Positions 26,196-35,865 are shown, counted from the first letter of the stretch. The stretch: DNA of 64,000 nucleotides from Candidatus Nitrospira kreftii (GCA_014058405.1 CP047423.1:3890501-3954500), one strand, 5' to 3'. Notes: a model not told the origin generated them from the letters alone. Numbers and translations are program-made.

Positions 26196-27293
26196 TTAGG
26201 TCGAGGGGCGTTTATAGAATGGAGGCTTCACGATCCTCGCTGGGACCAGTTTCCCTCGGATATCGATCATGACGCCGGTCTCGGGTGTTGCGTATGGTGA
26301 ACGTACATACCCCAAGCCGATCCCCTTTTGAAGAAGCGGTGACAGATTGCCGCTGGTCACTTCTCCGATCGGTTCGGACGACGAGGACACCATCGTAAAC
26401 CCATGACGAGGCACGCCTTTTTCCAACAGCTCAAATCCAACGAACTGCCGTGGTGGTCCTTCTTTTTGTTGTTTTGCGAGGACTGGTTTCCCGAGAAACT
26501 CGCCTTTCTCAAGGCTCACCGCCCATTCCACTCCTGCCTCAATGGGCGTTGTTCGTTCGTCGATATCGTTCCCGTAGAGCAGGTACCCCATCTCGAGACG
26601 AAGAAGGTCTCGTGCGCCGAGCCCGGCCGGTTTGAGTCCGAAGGCCTTCCCTGCGCCCAACAAGGCATCCCAGACAACCGGAGCGTCTCCATAGACATAG
26701 AACTCATACCCAAATTCTCCGGTATAACCAGTTCGCGCAACAAGACATTGCACACCGCTGACTCGAACCATCGCTGACTGTCTCAGCTTGAGCTGAGACA
26801 ACATCGAGAGACCGAGCGCCGCCACAATGGACCGTGTCGCAGGCCCCTGCAACGCGATCTGGGCAATGTCCGTCGAACGATCTTGGATGTGGCAATTAGA
26901 AAGTCCCTGCCTGTGTTTGAACAGCCAGGCAAGGATCGTGGCTCGATTGGATGCGTTGACACATAGAAGAAATTCTCCCGGTCGCTCCAGCCGATAGACG
27001 AAGATATCGTCCAAGATCCCGCCCTGCTCATTGCAGACCATTGAATAGTGCGCCTGCATGGGCTTCAGCCCGGTGAGATCATTCGTCGTCATGCGTTGGA
27101 GGAAGGATTCTGCCCCGGTGCCACTCACGGCCAGTCGTCCCATATGACTAACATCGAAGAGCCCCGCCCTGCTGCGGACAGTCTGGTACTCATCCACCAC
27201 ACCGGTGTAGTGGATGGGCATCTCCCATCCTGCGAAATCAACGAGCTTCGCCCCGGCGACGCGATGTTGGGCGATGAGGGGAGTGTGCTGCAC
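26196..27293 (-). CDS. gcvT: Aminomethyltransferase, glycine cleavage T protein
   Basis: 365 residues with the folate-dependent GcvT fold: DFAGWEMPIHYTGVVDEYQTVRS, GLFDVSHMGRL, QGGILDDIFVYRL, TGYTGEFGYEFY, LGARDLLRLEMGYLLYG and the C-terminal GEVTSGNLSPLL. It transfers the methylene group of glycine to tetrahydrofolate. No gcvH or gcvP is in the window. The start is GTG at 27293, 7 bp after the FKBP gene, so the two are probably one transcript. Confidence 0.95.
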   Translation of the reverse strand: MQHTPLIAQHRVAGAKLVDFAGWEMPIHYTGVVDEYQTVRSRAGLFDVSHMGRLAVSGTGAESFLQRMTTNDLTGLKPMQAHYSMVCNEQGGILDDIFVYRLERPGEFLLCVNASNRATILAWLFKHRQGLSNCHIQDRSTDIAQIALQGPATRSIVAALGLSMLSQLKLRQSAMVRVSGVQCLVARTGYTGEFGYEFYVYGDAPVVWDALLGAGKAFGLKPAGLGARDLLRLEMGYLLYGNDIDERTTPIEAGVEWAVSLEKGEFLGKPVLAKQQKEGPPRQFVGFELLEKGVPRHGFTMVSSSSEPIGEVTSGNLSPLLQKGIGLGYVRSPYATPETGVMIDIRGKLVPARIVKPPFYKRPST

Positions 27294-27300
27294 GGTCGCG

Positions 27301-27744
27301 CTACTTTACCCCGAGCAATTCAACGTCGAAAATCAGAGTTGCGTTGGGTGGAATGACTCCACCAGCACCGCGAGATCCGTATCCTAGGTCGGACGGGATG
27401 GTGAGTTTGCGTTTTCCACCTACTTTCATACCTTCCACTCCTTCGTCCCATCCTCTAATGACGCGTCCACCGCCGAGAGAGAACGAAAATGGTTGGCCTC
27501 GGTCGACTGAGCTATCGAACTTCTTGCCGTTCTCCAACCAGCCGGTATAGTGCACGGTTGTCGTTTTCCCAGCGACGGCCACATCACCGGTGCCGAGTAC
27601 CTGATCAACATATTTGAGCCCAGACGATGTAATGACTTCTTGACTGGATGAATTATTCTCAGTTGCTGCCATGGTGCCTTCTCCCCCCAGGATCAGTGTT
27701 AACGCAATGAGCACACAGGTCGATGCCAGATGTAAACCGGTCAT
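27301..27744 (-). CDS. FKBP-type peptidyl-prolyl isomerase, exported
   Basis: 147 residues: a hydrophobic leader (residues 6-26) followed by one FKBP domain. Signature residues are [47 protein letters not shown] and [20 protein letters not shown]. It catalyses cis-trans proline isomerisation, presumably in the periplasm because of the leader. Immediately upstream of gcvT. Confidence 0.95.
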   Translation of the reverse strand: MTGLHLASTCVLIALTLILGGEGTMAATENNSSSQEVITSSGLKYVDQVLGTGDVAVAGKTTTVHYTGWLENGKKFDSSVDRGQPFSFSLGGGRVIRGWDEGVEGMKVGGKRKLTIPSDLGYGSRGAGGVIPPNATLIFDVELLGVK

Positions 27745-27790
27745 GGTTGTCTCCTTCCGATTCTTCTATGGCACGGGAAGGCAAGCGTGG

Positions 27791-28966
27791 TCAACTGCGG
27801 CTCGATGATGCCGGGCGTTCGGCAAACAGGGCCATGCTGGCGGTATACCCGTGGAGAAAGTTCCGATGCCCGATGGGGCCGATCTCGCCCTGCGCAAAGA
27901 AACCCGCCATGGGGATCGAACCCAGTTGTTCTGCAACGGCCCCCGCGTCGTGGTTCGGCCGTCCAAAAAGTCCCTGACCACGGCCACAGCAACTGAACAT
28001 CAGCGCGCCGAGAGGAGGGGATTGACGACTGGATCGGTCTGCGGCAAGGAGAGAATTCAAATCTTCACTGGCTGACTCGGCGTCCCGGAGATGAAACTGG
28101 ACTGTCTGTCCTTCCTGGACGACTTCCCCAACCGCGACGGCACCTGAGCTGCGATCGGCGCCCAGCAAATTCCGAATGAGAAAATCACCACGCTCAAACC
28201 GATTCCGATGTTCATCAATGACGATACCAAGATGAAGAGCGCGCTGGCTGTCCTCTTCAGATAATGATTCGAACACAGCTTGCAACCGTTTCAGCGCCGG
28301 CTCACCTCCGAGTTCGTGAATGAGATTACGTTCGGCTTTGGTCACCACGCAGCGCTCACCGATGAGGCGACAGCCCTGGGAGATGATCGGTCGAATCTCC
28401 ACGGCCCCTGACAAGCGAACCCCGACCATCCCTCCATCGAAGACTTCATCGTTGAATACAAGCCGATTCATGCCGGCTTCCTGCCCCCCTCCAGCCAATC
28501 CACCTAAGACTTTTGCGCGGGGATATCGTTCTTCCAACAGCCCCAGCATCTCCTGCACCGGGGTGGTAAAGGGGTCGGCCAGCACGAGGAAGGTGGCGGT
28601 CTCCGCCACCGGTTCCGGCCATCCGGCCAGGTGAAACTGGTCTTGCATGGGAGAAAAGGAGGATCGCACTGGGTAGAGATCGACGCCAGGGAGTGCCGCG
28701 GCCCATACCGTGAGAGCCGGCGAACCTTCTAATTCTTCCACCCCTGAGATGACCCCTTCTCCACTACAGCCGATGAGGAGCCTAGGACGGAGCACCCCCA
28801 TCAGGATGTTGGTCAAGAGCTCGGCCTGTGGGGCATGATGAGCGGAAAAAAATAAGCACGCGAGATCGATCGAGGTGCTACCCAATTGCGCCTGAAGGGC
28901 GTCGACCACATCCCGAACCGCAATCTCGGTGTCGATCGTTTTCGACAGGGCTGAAGCGAATTGCAC
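27791..28966 (-). CDS. FIST domain signal-sensing protein
   Basis: 391 residues with FIST N and C domains: ACLFFSAHHA, LLIGCSGEGVISG, VLGGLAGGGQEAG, FDGGMVGVRLSG, then LGALMFSCCGRGQGLFG and the C-terminal GFFAQGEIGPIG. FIST proteins are presumed sensors of small ligands such as amino acids. No output domain is fused. The start is GTG 28966 with GAGGTAG at good distance. The small gene at 29013-29240 is 46 bp upstream. Confidence 0.9.
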   Translation of the reverse strand: MQFASALSKTIDTEIAVRDVVDALQAQLGSTSIDLACLFFSAHHAPQAELLTNILMGVLRPRLLIGCSGEGVISGVEELEGSPALTVWAAALPGVDLYPVRSSFSPMQDQFHLAGWPEPVAETATFLVLADPFTTPVQEMLGLLEERYPRAKVLGGLAGGGQEAGMNRLVFNDEVFDGGMVGVRLSGAVEIRPIISQGCRLIGERCVVTKAERNLIHELGGEPALKRLQAVFESLSEEDSQRALHLGIVIDEHRNRFERGDFLIRNLLGADRSSGAVAVGEVVQEGQTVQFHLRDAESASEDLNSLLAADRSSRQSPPLGALMFSCCGRGQGLFGRPNHDAGAVAEQLGSIPMAGFFAQGEIGPIGHRNFLHGYTASMALFAERPASSSRS

Positions 28967-29012
28967 GTTACTACCTCGTTGTTCAATACCACAAACTCTG
29001 CGAGATGTGGGA

Positions 29013-29240
29013 TCAGACCCCTGGATCCATCCGCTGAGATCGAGTCTGTGCGAGTTTTTTATAGTACCGCCAGAGGTAGGAGTGGTAATCGTCCACCTGT
29101 GCGAGGAGATAGTGGAGTTCCGTCGGGTCCTCCGTTTCCAGGGCGTGGATCATCCTCGTCTTCAGGAACTCGCCGAAGGCCTCGGTCTTTTGCACCGCCG
29201 TCAGCAGTTGCAACCCACCGCCGATTTGGTATTCGCCCAT
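29013..29240 (-). CDS. Small hypothetical protein, 75 aa
   Basis: 75 residues with GGAGAGGTCG just before ATG 29240. It is alpha-helical and charged (QLLTAVQKTEAFGEFLKTRM, LLAQVDDYHSYLWRYYKKLA), with no recognised domain. Located directly upstream of the FIST gene, perhaps in one operon. The ribosome site and composition support it. Confidence 0.62.
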   Translation of the reverse strand: MGEYQIGGGLQLLTAVQKTEAFGEFLKTRMIHALETEDPTELHYLLAQVDDYHSYLWRYYKKLAQTRSQRMDPGV

Positions 29241-29428
29241 CGACCTCTCCTCCCCTGTTCGGAATCAGCAGGAATCAGTCGGAAGGATAGCGAGACCGGC
29301 CAGGAAATAGCAAGGGTATGCGACTCACGGAGATGATGGTGCCGGTTCAGTTAGGGAGGGATTTATGGGTGCGTCGAGCATGCGGGAAGGAGACAATCGG
29401 GATATGGCTTGGTATGACAGTCTATCGG

Positions 29429-30658
29429 CTAGTTCTGGACCGGCCCGGTGACCAGCGCCTTTAAGCGACCTAGGTCGATCGCCTCGCCTCGATGGCCGTC
29501 TCGCCCAGTCACAGTCGTCGCAGTCGTCAGCGCGTTCAAAATCGCCTCCTCAGTCGCTTCGACGGTGGCCGTGAACAGCGGGTTGAGATGCGTGTCTGCA
29601 AGTTGGATCAGATTGTAGGTTGGTTCCTTGGGATAGTGTGGAATGACGTTGGCCGTGGAGAAGGCCAGCATGAAATCGCCGCTCCCGTGGCGTGCGGTGG
29701 AGCCGGTACGGGCTAGTCCCAGTGCGGCGCGCTTGGCAAGCCTCGTGAGCTGTCGGCCATCGAGCGGTGCATCAGTAGCTATGACAATGATGATCGACCC
29801 TTCACTCTGGCCGGGCGATAGCGTGTCCGAGAGCTTGGCCGGCGCTTCGTACAAGGTACCGACTGGCAGCCCGTTCACAACAAGTTCCGGCCTACGGCCG
29901 TGATTCGCATTGACCAAAACACCAACAGTATAGGCTCCTTGGTTCTCGGGGAGCTTTCTGGAAGCGGTGCCTATGCCGCCCTTGAATCCATACGACACCA
30001 TGCCGGTCCCTGCACCCACGGTGCCCTCTTGCACGAATCCGCCGCTCGCGCCGTCGAGGGCGGCGATGACATCCTGTTCCGACACATGACGTCCCTGGCT
30101 GTCGTTCAGGCGGCTGTCGTCACACTCCGCGACGACAGGAGTCAGGGCGTCATCGGAGATCCCGATCTCCGGATACTGCGTGATCATCCAGCTTATGATT
30201 CCGTTCGCCACGCGAGGGACGTTCAGGGTGCTTGTGAGAGCGATGGGATACTCCAGAAAGCCGGATTCTGCCACCCAAGGGAGGCCAGTCATCTCCCCGG
30301 TTCCGTTCAGGACAAAGGCCCCGGCTGGAACCTTCTTGTGCCAGACGTCGTCGCGTGGAATGACGACAGTGACACCGGTGCGGATAGGACCTTGTCCTGG
30401 TTTGAGCGGCCCGTCTCCCTGGATGAGGGTCGTGTGGCCGACTTTCACACCGACCACGTCGGTGATGGCGTTGAGAGGTCCGGGTTGATAAGCGCCGATG
30501 ACGATACCCAGATCTCGTAGACGTTGAGGGTTTGGATCCGATTGGGCCGCAGCCGTAGAAAGGCAGCCAGCTATCAGGATGGCCACACAGGACAACAGGA
30601 CCAACTGAGTGGGTCGCTTACCGGCGATTGCTCTCACCGTCACCGACTCAAATTTCAT
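29429..30658 (-). CDS. DmpA/BapA-type beta-aminopeptidase (family S58), lipoprotein-like
   Basis: 409 residues from ATG 30658, which overlaps the end of the beta-CASP gene by 11 bp. The leader has lipobox LIAGC. The S58 pattern is clear: DLGIVIGAYQPGPLNAITDV, VGHTTLIQGDGP, VRTGVTVVIPR-like start, the autocleavage site in EGSIIIVIATDAPLDGRQL (Ser becomes the new N-terminal nucleophile) and RKLPEN-type segments. These are N-terminal nucleophile hydrolases that remove N-terminal amino acids from peptides. The cleavage site is intact. Translational coupling to the upstream nuclease gene is likely. Confidence 0.9.
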   Translation of the reverse strand: MKFESVTVRAIAGKRPTQLVLLSCVAILIAGCLSTAAAQSDPNPQRLRDLGIVIGAYQPGPLNAITDVVGVKVGHTTLIQGDGPLKPGQGPIRTGVTVVIPRDDVWHKKVPAGAFVLNGTGEMTGLPWVAESGFLEYPIALTSTLNVPRVANGIISWMITQYPEIGISDDALTPVVAECDDSRLNDSQGRHVSEQDVIAALDGASGGFVQEGTVGAGTGMVSYGFKGGIGTASRKLPENQGAYTVGVLVNANHGRRPELVVNGLPVGTLYEAPAKLSDTLSPGQSEGSIIIVIATDAPLDGRQLTRLAKRAALGLARTGSTARHGSGDFMLAFSTANVIPHYPKEPTYNLIQLADTHLNPLFTATVEATEEAILNALTTATTVTGRDGHRGEAIDLGRLKALVTGPVQN

Positions 30659-32045
30659 GCGTGCTGCCCTGATGCGGAATCCGCACATCGATCTGGGGAT
30701 GTTCCGACTGGATTGCAGCGCCCAAGGAGAGGGCCTGTTTTTCTTCACCATGCACGACGAACACAGTACTGGGCAGTGGGTTGATCGCTCTGACATAGGC
30801 TAACAGATCATTGCGGTCGGCATGGGCGGATAAGCCGTTGAACTTGACGATCTGAGCTCGGCGCTTCGTCGGCACCCCAAAAATCGGCACTACATCCCAG
30901 CCCTCGACCAGTTTGCGGCCCAAGGTATGTTCCGCTTGAAAACCGACGAAGACGATCACGTTGGCTTCGTCCTGAATCGCATGTTTCAGATGGTGAATGA
31001 CACGGCCACCCTCGCACATCCCCGACGAAGAGATGATGACACAGGGCCCTCGCATGGCATTGAGCCGCTTACTGTCCTCCGATGATGACACAAAGTGTAT
31101 GTAGCGCGAGGCAAAGACATCGCCATCCGATGAAAACGTCTTTAACGTCTCCTCGTCATAACATTCCGGGTGGCGCCGGAACACACCCGTGGCTTTGTCG
31201 GCCAGCGGTGAATCGATATATATGGGAATGGGATCGACCCGGCCCTCGCCCACTAGTTCCTTAATTCGCATAACGAGTTCCTGCGTGCGTCCCACCGCGA
31301 ACGCCGGCACGATGATCTTGCTCTTGTGTTGCCGCGCATGAGCGATCAGGTCCTGAGCCTTCCTCTTCATCTCCTCGCCTGCCTGTTCGTGCAATCGGTC
31401 GCCGTAGGTGGACTCCAGAATCAGAATATCGCAGACCGGTGGCAGTTCTGGATCGCGCAGGATCGGCATGTGAGATCGCCCCAGATCTCCGCTGAACAAG
31501 ACCGTCGTGGTATTCCCACGAGCCGTATACTTCACACGGACTGCAGCGGACCCCAAGATATGACCCGCATCGTGAAAGGATGCCGTGACGCGTGGTGCAA
31601 GTTTCAGCAGGTCTCCATATCGACTGCCCTCAAACCGCCTGACAATCTTTTTGACGTCGTCGCCGTTGTAAAACGGCTGAACGCAAGTTCTTCCGCGCCG
31701 CTTTTCCTGCTTGTTCACGTAGCGACAGTCGTTTTCCTGCACACGGGCGGAATCTTCGAGCATGATCCCTGCCAGATCGGCTGAGGCCCTGGTGAGGTAG
31801 ACCTTTCCCGAGAACCCTTTCCGTGGCAATACCGGGAGGGCGCCCGAATGGTCGATATGGGCGTGTGAGAGTAGGACCGCTCCAACTGATTTAGGCTCGA
31901 ACCCAAGCTCGCGGTTACGCCGGATCGCCTCATCGCGTCGGCCTTGGAACATCCCACAGTCGAATAGGACCCGGAATCCAGGCACTTCCAACAGATGTCG
32001 GCTGCCTGTGACCGAGCGAGCTGCGCCGTAGAATGAGAGTTTCAT
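30648..32045 (-). CDS. Metallo-beta-lactamase / beta-CASP RNA-processing nuclease
   Basis: 465 residues. Zinc motif SHAHIDHSG plus later GHILGSAAV and SGDLGR mark the lactamase core. VPAFAVGRTQEL, the beta-CASP inserts and the C-terminal SAHADRNDLLAYV complete an RNA-specificity-factor type enzyme (archaeal CPSF/YsgA-like group). It presumably cleaves RNA in the cytosol. Its start overlaps the LOG gene by 4 bp and its end overlaps the S58 peptidase, forming a three-gene operon with coupled translation. Confidence 0.92.
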   Translation of the reverse strand: MKLSFYGAARSVTGSRHLLEVPGFRVLFDCGMFQGRRDEAIRRNRELGFEPKSVGAVLLSHAHIDHSGALPVLPRKGFSGKVYLTRASADLAGIMLEDSARVQENDCRYVNKQEKRRGRTCVQPFYNGDDVKKIVRRFEGSRYGDLLKLAPRVTASFHDAGHILGSAAVRVKYTARGNTTTVLFSGDLGRSHMPILRDPELPPVCDILILESTYGDRLHEQAGEEMKRKAQDLIAHARQHKSKIIVPAFAVGRTQELVMRIKELVGEGRVDPIPIYIDSPLADKATGVFRRHPECYDEETLKTFSSDGDVFASRYIHFVSSSEDSKRLNAMRGPCVIISSSGMCEGGRVIHHLKHAIQDEANVIVFVGFQAEHTLGRKLVEGWDVVPIFGVPTKRRAQIVKFNGLSAHADRNDLLAYVRAINPLPSTVFVVHGEEKQALSLGAAIQSEHPQIDVRIPHQGSTHEI

Positions 32046-32896
32046 GTGGGGGATACTCCATTGTAGCGTGAGATGAGGTCCCAGATTTCCTCAGCTGTCT
32101 CGGCATAATGAAAAAGTTGTAAGTCCTGTTGTGCGATCAGGCCGCATTCAACCAACATTGGCCAATTGATGAGACGTTCCCAAAAGTCCCGTCCAACCAG
32201 GACGACGGTCACGCTTTCAGTTTTACCGGTCTGAAGCAAGGTGAGCGTTTCGAACAATTCATCCAGGGTGCCGAACCCACCGGGAAACGCCACGAGTGCC
32301 TTCGCACGAATGAGGAAATGCATTTTTCTGACCGCGAAATAGCGAAACTGAAAGCTGAGGCTCGGGGTGATATACTTGTTTGGATATTGTTCATGCGGCA
32401 AAGTGATATTCAGTCCGATGGATTTGGCGTTCACGTCGGCCGCTCCTCGATTTGCGGCTTCCATGATCCCGGGTCCACCACCGGTCACAATAACGTAGTC
32501 ACAACGCCCATCGATTTGACAGCTCGATGAGACGAGGCGGCTGAATTCACGTGCCACGTCGTAATATTTGGCGAGATTTAACCGCCGGCGGGCGATCGCC
32601 ATTCGTTGTTGCAGGTCGGGATCGTCAGGAGCCTGAGCAGCCTCCTCTTCGATCAAGGCGAGCGCCTGTCTGGCAGCGGTCGGCTCGTGAACCCTTGCGC
32701 TGCCGAAGACGACGATTGTTGATTGAATCCCCTCTTCGCGCTGAATGAGCTCCGGCTTGAGCAGCTCGAGCCCGATGCGAATGGGACGCAACTCGTCTCG
32801 CTGGAGAAACTCCAAGTCTTTGTCGGCTGGGATATACGAAGACGGATGGGTGGCCCCGTGCGGGTTGGACGATGGAGTAGGATTTTCCGTTTCCAT
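32042..32896 (-). CDS. LOG-family nucleotide 5'-monophosphate phosphoribohydrolase
   Basis: 284 residues with the Rossmann-like LOG signature: GSARVHEP, TGGGPGIMEAANRGA and PGGFGTLDELFETLTLLQTGK. The family cleaves nucleoside monophosphates, in cytokinin activation or nucleotide salvage. An N-terminal extension of about 70 residues precedes the core. First gene of the operon with the beta-CASP nuclease and the S58 peptidase. Confidence 0.93.
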   Translation of the reverse strand: METENPTPSSNPHGATHPSSYIPADKDLEFLQRDELRPIRIGLELLKPELIQREEGIQSTIVVFGSARVHEPTAARQALALIEEEAAQAPDDPDLQQRMAIARRRLNLAKYYDVAREFSRLVSSSCQIDGRCDYVIVTGGGPGIMEAANRGAADVNAKSIGLNITLPHEQYPNKYITPSLSFQFRYFAVRKMHFLIRAKALVAFPGGFGTLDELFETLTLLQTGKTESVTVVLVGRDFWERLINWPMLVECGLIAQQDLQLFHYAETAEEIWDLISRYNGVSPT

Positions 32897-32957
32897 GTCT
32901 CGCCATTATAACTGCGCTGTCGACAGCCGGCAATTCATACGCGAGAGAAGACCTTAG

Positions 32958-33383
32958 TTAGAAGGGATAGGGATAGAATGGAGGTCCGGTGAGACGACGC
33001 TGAAAGCTTGAGTGGGTGACCACCCCGTGAAGATCGAACGCAACTTGAAATGCGTCGACGCCAAATCCTGTTCGAGAGAAGATCAGGTCCGGGTCCACTG
33101 GCGTCCAGGGTTTTGCCAACCACCCGAAATTGACCCGTGAGTATTTCAGATCGAGAAATCGGTAGGTCGCGACCATTCCCGTATCGGTCTCGCCGATCGA
33201 ATCCGGTGCTCCGAGCCTTGTTACCACATCCGCGAGGGTGGTATTCCCCGGAGTAATGAAGGCAACATCGTCAGGCATGAGGGTCGTATTCAGTGAGACA
33301 CGGACGACATTACAGCCCACTACCGATAGACAGACTCCCACGGCCACGAAGAAGAAGACCACTCGGTTCCGCATGGTCCACAT
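32958..33383 (-). CDS. SmpA/OmlA-like lipoprotein 1
   Basis: 141 residues from ATG 33383, which follows the upstream gene's TGA by a single base (TGACATG). The leader contains lipobox VGC. The mature protein has the SmpA/BamE-like segment TLADVVTRLGAPDSIGETDTG, then a strand-rich C-terminus. Its role in the envelope is unknown. It pairs with the similar gene immediately upstream; both are translated together. Confidence 0.82.
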   Translation of the reverse strand: MWTMRNRVVFFFVAVGVCLSVVGCNVVRVSLNTTLMPDDVAFITPGNTTLADVVTRLGAPDSIGETDTGMVATYRFLDLKYSRVNFGWLAKPWTPVDPDLIFSRTGFGVDAFQVAFDLHGVVTHSSFQRRLTGPPFYPYPF

Positions 33384-33384
33384 G

Positions 33385-33771
33385 TCACTCCCCAAAAGGC
33401 CAGAAGCGAAATTTCAGACCATCGGTTCGTTTCGATGAAATGACATCCTCGACCAGCCCGTCTTGATTCATGACGACAAAAAGGTCGTCGCTCTTGATGG
33501 AGAGGCGGGTGAAATTGAGGATGATCAAGAGGAGACTCCCCGCCTTGGCATCGTACCGATAGTATTGGAAGACGTCGCGCCCATTAAGCTGGACAAGGCG
33601 ATCCGGTGCACCAAGCAGATTGATCACGTCTGCTTTCGTGGTTTTTCCCTTATGGAGGGTGGCAATGGCGTCCGCGTTGATCTCATCTCCCAATGTCCCC
33701 CGGCTGAACGCACAACCTTGGGAGAGAACGACGAGCAAAATGAAGAGAGTGATACCGGCTCTTATTTTCAT
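33385..33771 (-). CDS. SmpA/OmlA-like lipoprotein 2
   Basis: 128 residues. A signal peptide with lipobox SQGC is followed by TLHKGKTTKADVINLLGAPDR, the BamE/SmpA type beta-hairpin entry, then DVFQYYRYDAKAG and a strand-rich end. It is distinct from true BamE, which is shorter. It precedes its relative at 32958 with a one-base gap. Probable outer-membrane lipoprotein of unknown role. Confidence 0.83.
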   Translation of the reverse strand: MKIRAGITLFILLVVLSQGCAFSRGTLGDEINADAIATLHKGKTTKADVINLLGAPDRLVQLNGRDVFQYYRYDAKAGSLLLIILNFTRLSIKSDDLFVVMNQDGLVEDVISSKRTDGLKFRFWPFGE

Positions 33772-33784
33772 GGCGTGCCCTCAT

Positions 33785-34282
33785 TTATGGCTTGATGGCG
33801 TGATGCCCAAGAATAAAATCGATCTCATACATGTCATACGAGGATGGAGCTAATCCGACCTTCCGGTAGGCGGCATGGGCTCGATGATTGTCTCGTGCTA
33901 CGTACAACCGAATACCGCAGATGCATGGGTCGTTTTTCGCTTCGTCCGCGATGTGCCGATGCATGGCTCGATAGACTCCTCGACCACGTTGGTTCGGGGC
34001 AACATACACACTCTGGATCCACCAAAATACCCCGTTCCTCCATTCACTCCATTCAAACGTGATCATGAGCTGCCCGATGGGCTGGATCACATGACAGCTT
34101 GAATGCTCGGCGATGATATAAAATCCATATTCGGGATGTGATAGTAGGGAGCGGATACCATCTCGTAATCTTGCCTGATCAAGATGACGATGCTCGGTTT
34201 CGAATGCCATGGCGGTATTGAACGCTGTGATTGTGTTCGTATCGTCTAGTTCCGCACGTCGAATACGGATGGCGTCAAGCAT
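33785..34282 (-). CDS. GNAT-family N-acetyltransferase
   Basis: 165 residues with the acetyl-CoA loop NQRGRGVYRAMHRHI (R/QxxGxG/A type), the preceding strand WIQSVYV and the C-terminal LYVARDNHRAHAAYRKVGL typical of GNAT enzymes. Substrate not predictable. It starts 6 bp after the DUF502 gene, so it is probably co-transcribed. Confidence 0.9.
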   Translation of the reverse strand: MLDAIRIRRAELDDTNTITAFNTAMAFETEHRHLDQARLRDGIRSLLSHPEYGFYIIAEHSSCHVIQPIGQLMITFEWSEWRNGVFWWIQSVYVAPNQRGRGVYRAMHRHIADEAKNDPCICGIRLYVARDNHRAHAAYRKVGLAPSSYDMYEIDFILGHHAIKP

Positions 34283-34288
34283 GAGACT

Positions 34289-34897
34289 TTACACTGACTG
34301 TTGGTTCGGTGGGTTAAGCCACCCGGTCTTAGGACGGTAGAACCCGGCGGAGAACTCCATTTTCATAGCGTCTTCGACGGGAAGATTAACGGGGCGAAGC
34401 ACTTGTTCTGGGAGTAAAGCCAGAAAGCCTGTAAAGGGATGTATTGCGGTTGGGACAAAGACCATGAACAAGGTCTGAGCGGGTACGACTTGAATGGAGG
34501 ATGGGGCGATTCCCATGACAAAACCTAAGGCCCAACAGCCGTCACGAGGGAATGGAAAGGCAACGACCTTACTTTGGCCAAAGCGAGACCGAAAGTTCAG
34601 AATGTCCGTCATGCCCTTTAAGGTGAGGTAGATGCTCTGTACCAGAGGGATTTTCTCAAGTCGACCTTCTATGCGTGTCCAGATGTCTTGTCCGGCAACA
34701 TGATCGAGGCAGATGCCTGCGAGAATGATGAGGAGTACCAACAGCAAGAGGCCAAGCCCTGGCACGGTATAATACATGTACCGCCCTACAAGACCGTCGA
34801 GAGTCGTAAATAGGGTGGAAAGAATTAAGAAGGTCGCACAGGCGGGAACTATGATGATCAGACCGGCTACACAGGTTTTCCAGAATGTGGTGAACAT
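34289..34897 (-). CDS. DUF502 membrane protein
   Basis: 202 residues with two N-terminal membrane helices (FWKTCVAGLIIIVPACATF and GLGLLLLVLLIILAGICL), then IEGRLEKIPLVQSIYLTLKG and VVAFPFPRDGCWALGFVMG, matching the DUF502 family, which is also known from plants. The role is unknown. The N-terminal half probably sits in the inner membrane. It is upstream of the GNAT gene. Confidence 0.88.
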   Translation of the reverse strand: MFTTFWKTCVAGLIIIVPACATFLILSTLFTTLDGLVGRYMYYTVPGLGLLLLVLLIILAGICLDHVAGQDIWTRIEGRLEKIPLVQSIYLTLKGMTDILNFRSRFGQSKVVAFPFPRDGCWALGFVMGIAPSSIQVVPAQTLFMVFVPTAIHPFTGFLALLPEQVLRPVNLPVEDAMKMEFSAGFYRPKTGWLNPPNQQSV

Positions 34898-35028
34898 GAT
34901 GACTAGCTCTGGTATCTACCCCATGAGTGTAACAGATCTTATCGCCTAATAGGAGTTGCTAGTAATGCCTTGCGCTCTCTGAGTGGATGAATTATTCTGT
35001 CGCAGATATTTATGGGATGTCTATTGTC

Positions 35029-35298
35029 ATGAGTCTTGATCCGGATCTTCTTGCTATCCTTTGTTGTCCTGAAACCAAGCAGGCCGTGAGTCTCGCTGAT
35101 GCAGGCTTAATTCAGAAGGTCAATGCCGCACTTGCGAAGGGCCACGTCCGAAATAAAGCTAACAAGCTGTTGATAGGACAGATAGAGGGGGGCCTGATTC
35201 GAGAAGATCTCAAAATTCTGTATCCCATCCGTGATCGTATTCCCGTCATGCTCATCGAAGAAGGCATTCCGATGGAACAAATCCTGCCAGCCGGTTGA
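35029..35298 (+). CDS. Trm112-family (UPF0434-like) small protein
   Basis: 89 residues. Pattern LDPDLLAILCCPETKQAV, then a variable insert, and DLKILYPIRDRIPVMLIEEG, as in Trm112-like proteins; the CxxC-type knuckle is only partly present (CC at the first site). Such proteins support methyltransferases or lipid A pathway enzymes. The chosen ATG 35029 gives the usual length; ATG 35017 is also possible. Confidence 0.85.
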   Translation: MSLDPDLLAILCCPETKQAVSLADAGLIQKVNAALAKGHVRNKANKLLIGQIEGGLIREDLKILYPIRDRIPVMLIEEGIPMEQILPAG

Positions 35299-35415
35299 GG
35301 CTTCTCACGTTTCTTTTTTCTGCTTGCACGTTGAAGCGATTCGATTGTTAAAACAATCCAGACCTCCCAGGGTGGACCCCGTTGGTGTGCGAACCATGAC
35401 CACTGGGCTCCGTGG

Positions 35416-35697
35416 TTAAGGTCCAATGATTTGGATCGGCTTAACTGGATTCTCTGTTTTGGATCCTGTGGATGTTCCACAGTGAGCACAAAGGTATTCG
35501 TAAAGATTCCCACTTGGCAGAACCAGAAGGAGGCGTTCCCGTGTCGGCGTGGCAATCTGGCAGCGCGGGCAGAAAAGGAGGGATGCTTTGAGAGAGTCGA
35601 ACTGCTGTTGGACCTGGTCTGTGGACGGCCGTTGTCGAATTTTATTGATTCGCTGACCGGCAAGCATGGTGGATGGTCTCTGTCGAGGTAGGAGCAT
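35416..35697 (-). CDS. Small zinc-ribbon-like hypothetical protein
   Basis: 93 residues with CPRC and CAHCG, separated by about 28 residues, likely one zinc site. The N-terminal 35 residues are basic. Cytoplasmic, function unknown. Convergent with the Trm112-like gene. The paired cysteines make a chance frame unlikely. Confidence 0.68.
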   Translation of the reverse strand: MLLPRQRPSTMLAGQRINKIRQRPSTDQVQQQFDSLKASLLFCPRCQIATPTRERLLLVLPSGNLYEYLCAHCGTSTGSKTENPVKPIQIIGP

Positions 35698-35865
35698 GGG
35701 TGATTTTATGGGTATGGTAGGCTGAGCGTCAAGGGATAGGTCGGCCAGCGTTATCGCACGACGCGCAATGGATCACTTGCCACTTACCCATTCACAAGCT
35801 AAAACCTTACACGCGTCTCCGGAATGATCTTGCCCGAAGAGCGATAGCGGCTCGGTCGGATAGCT

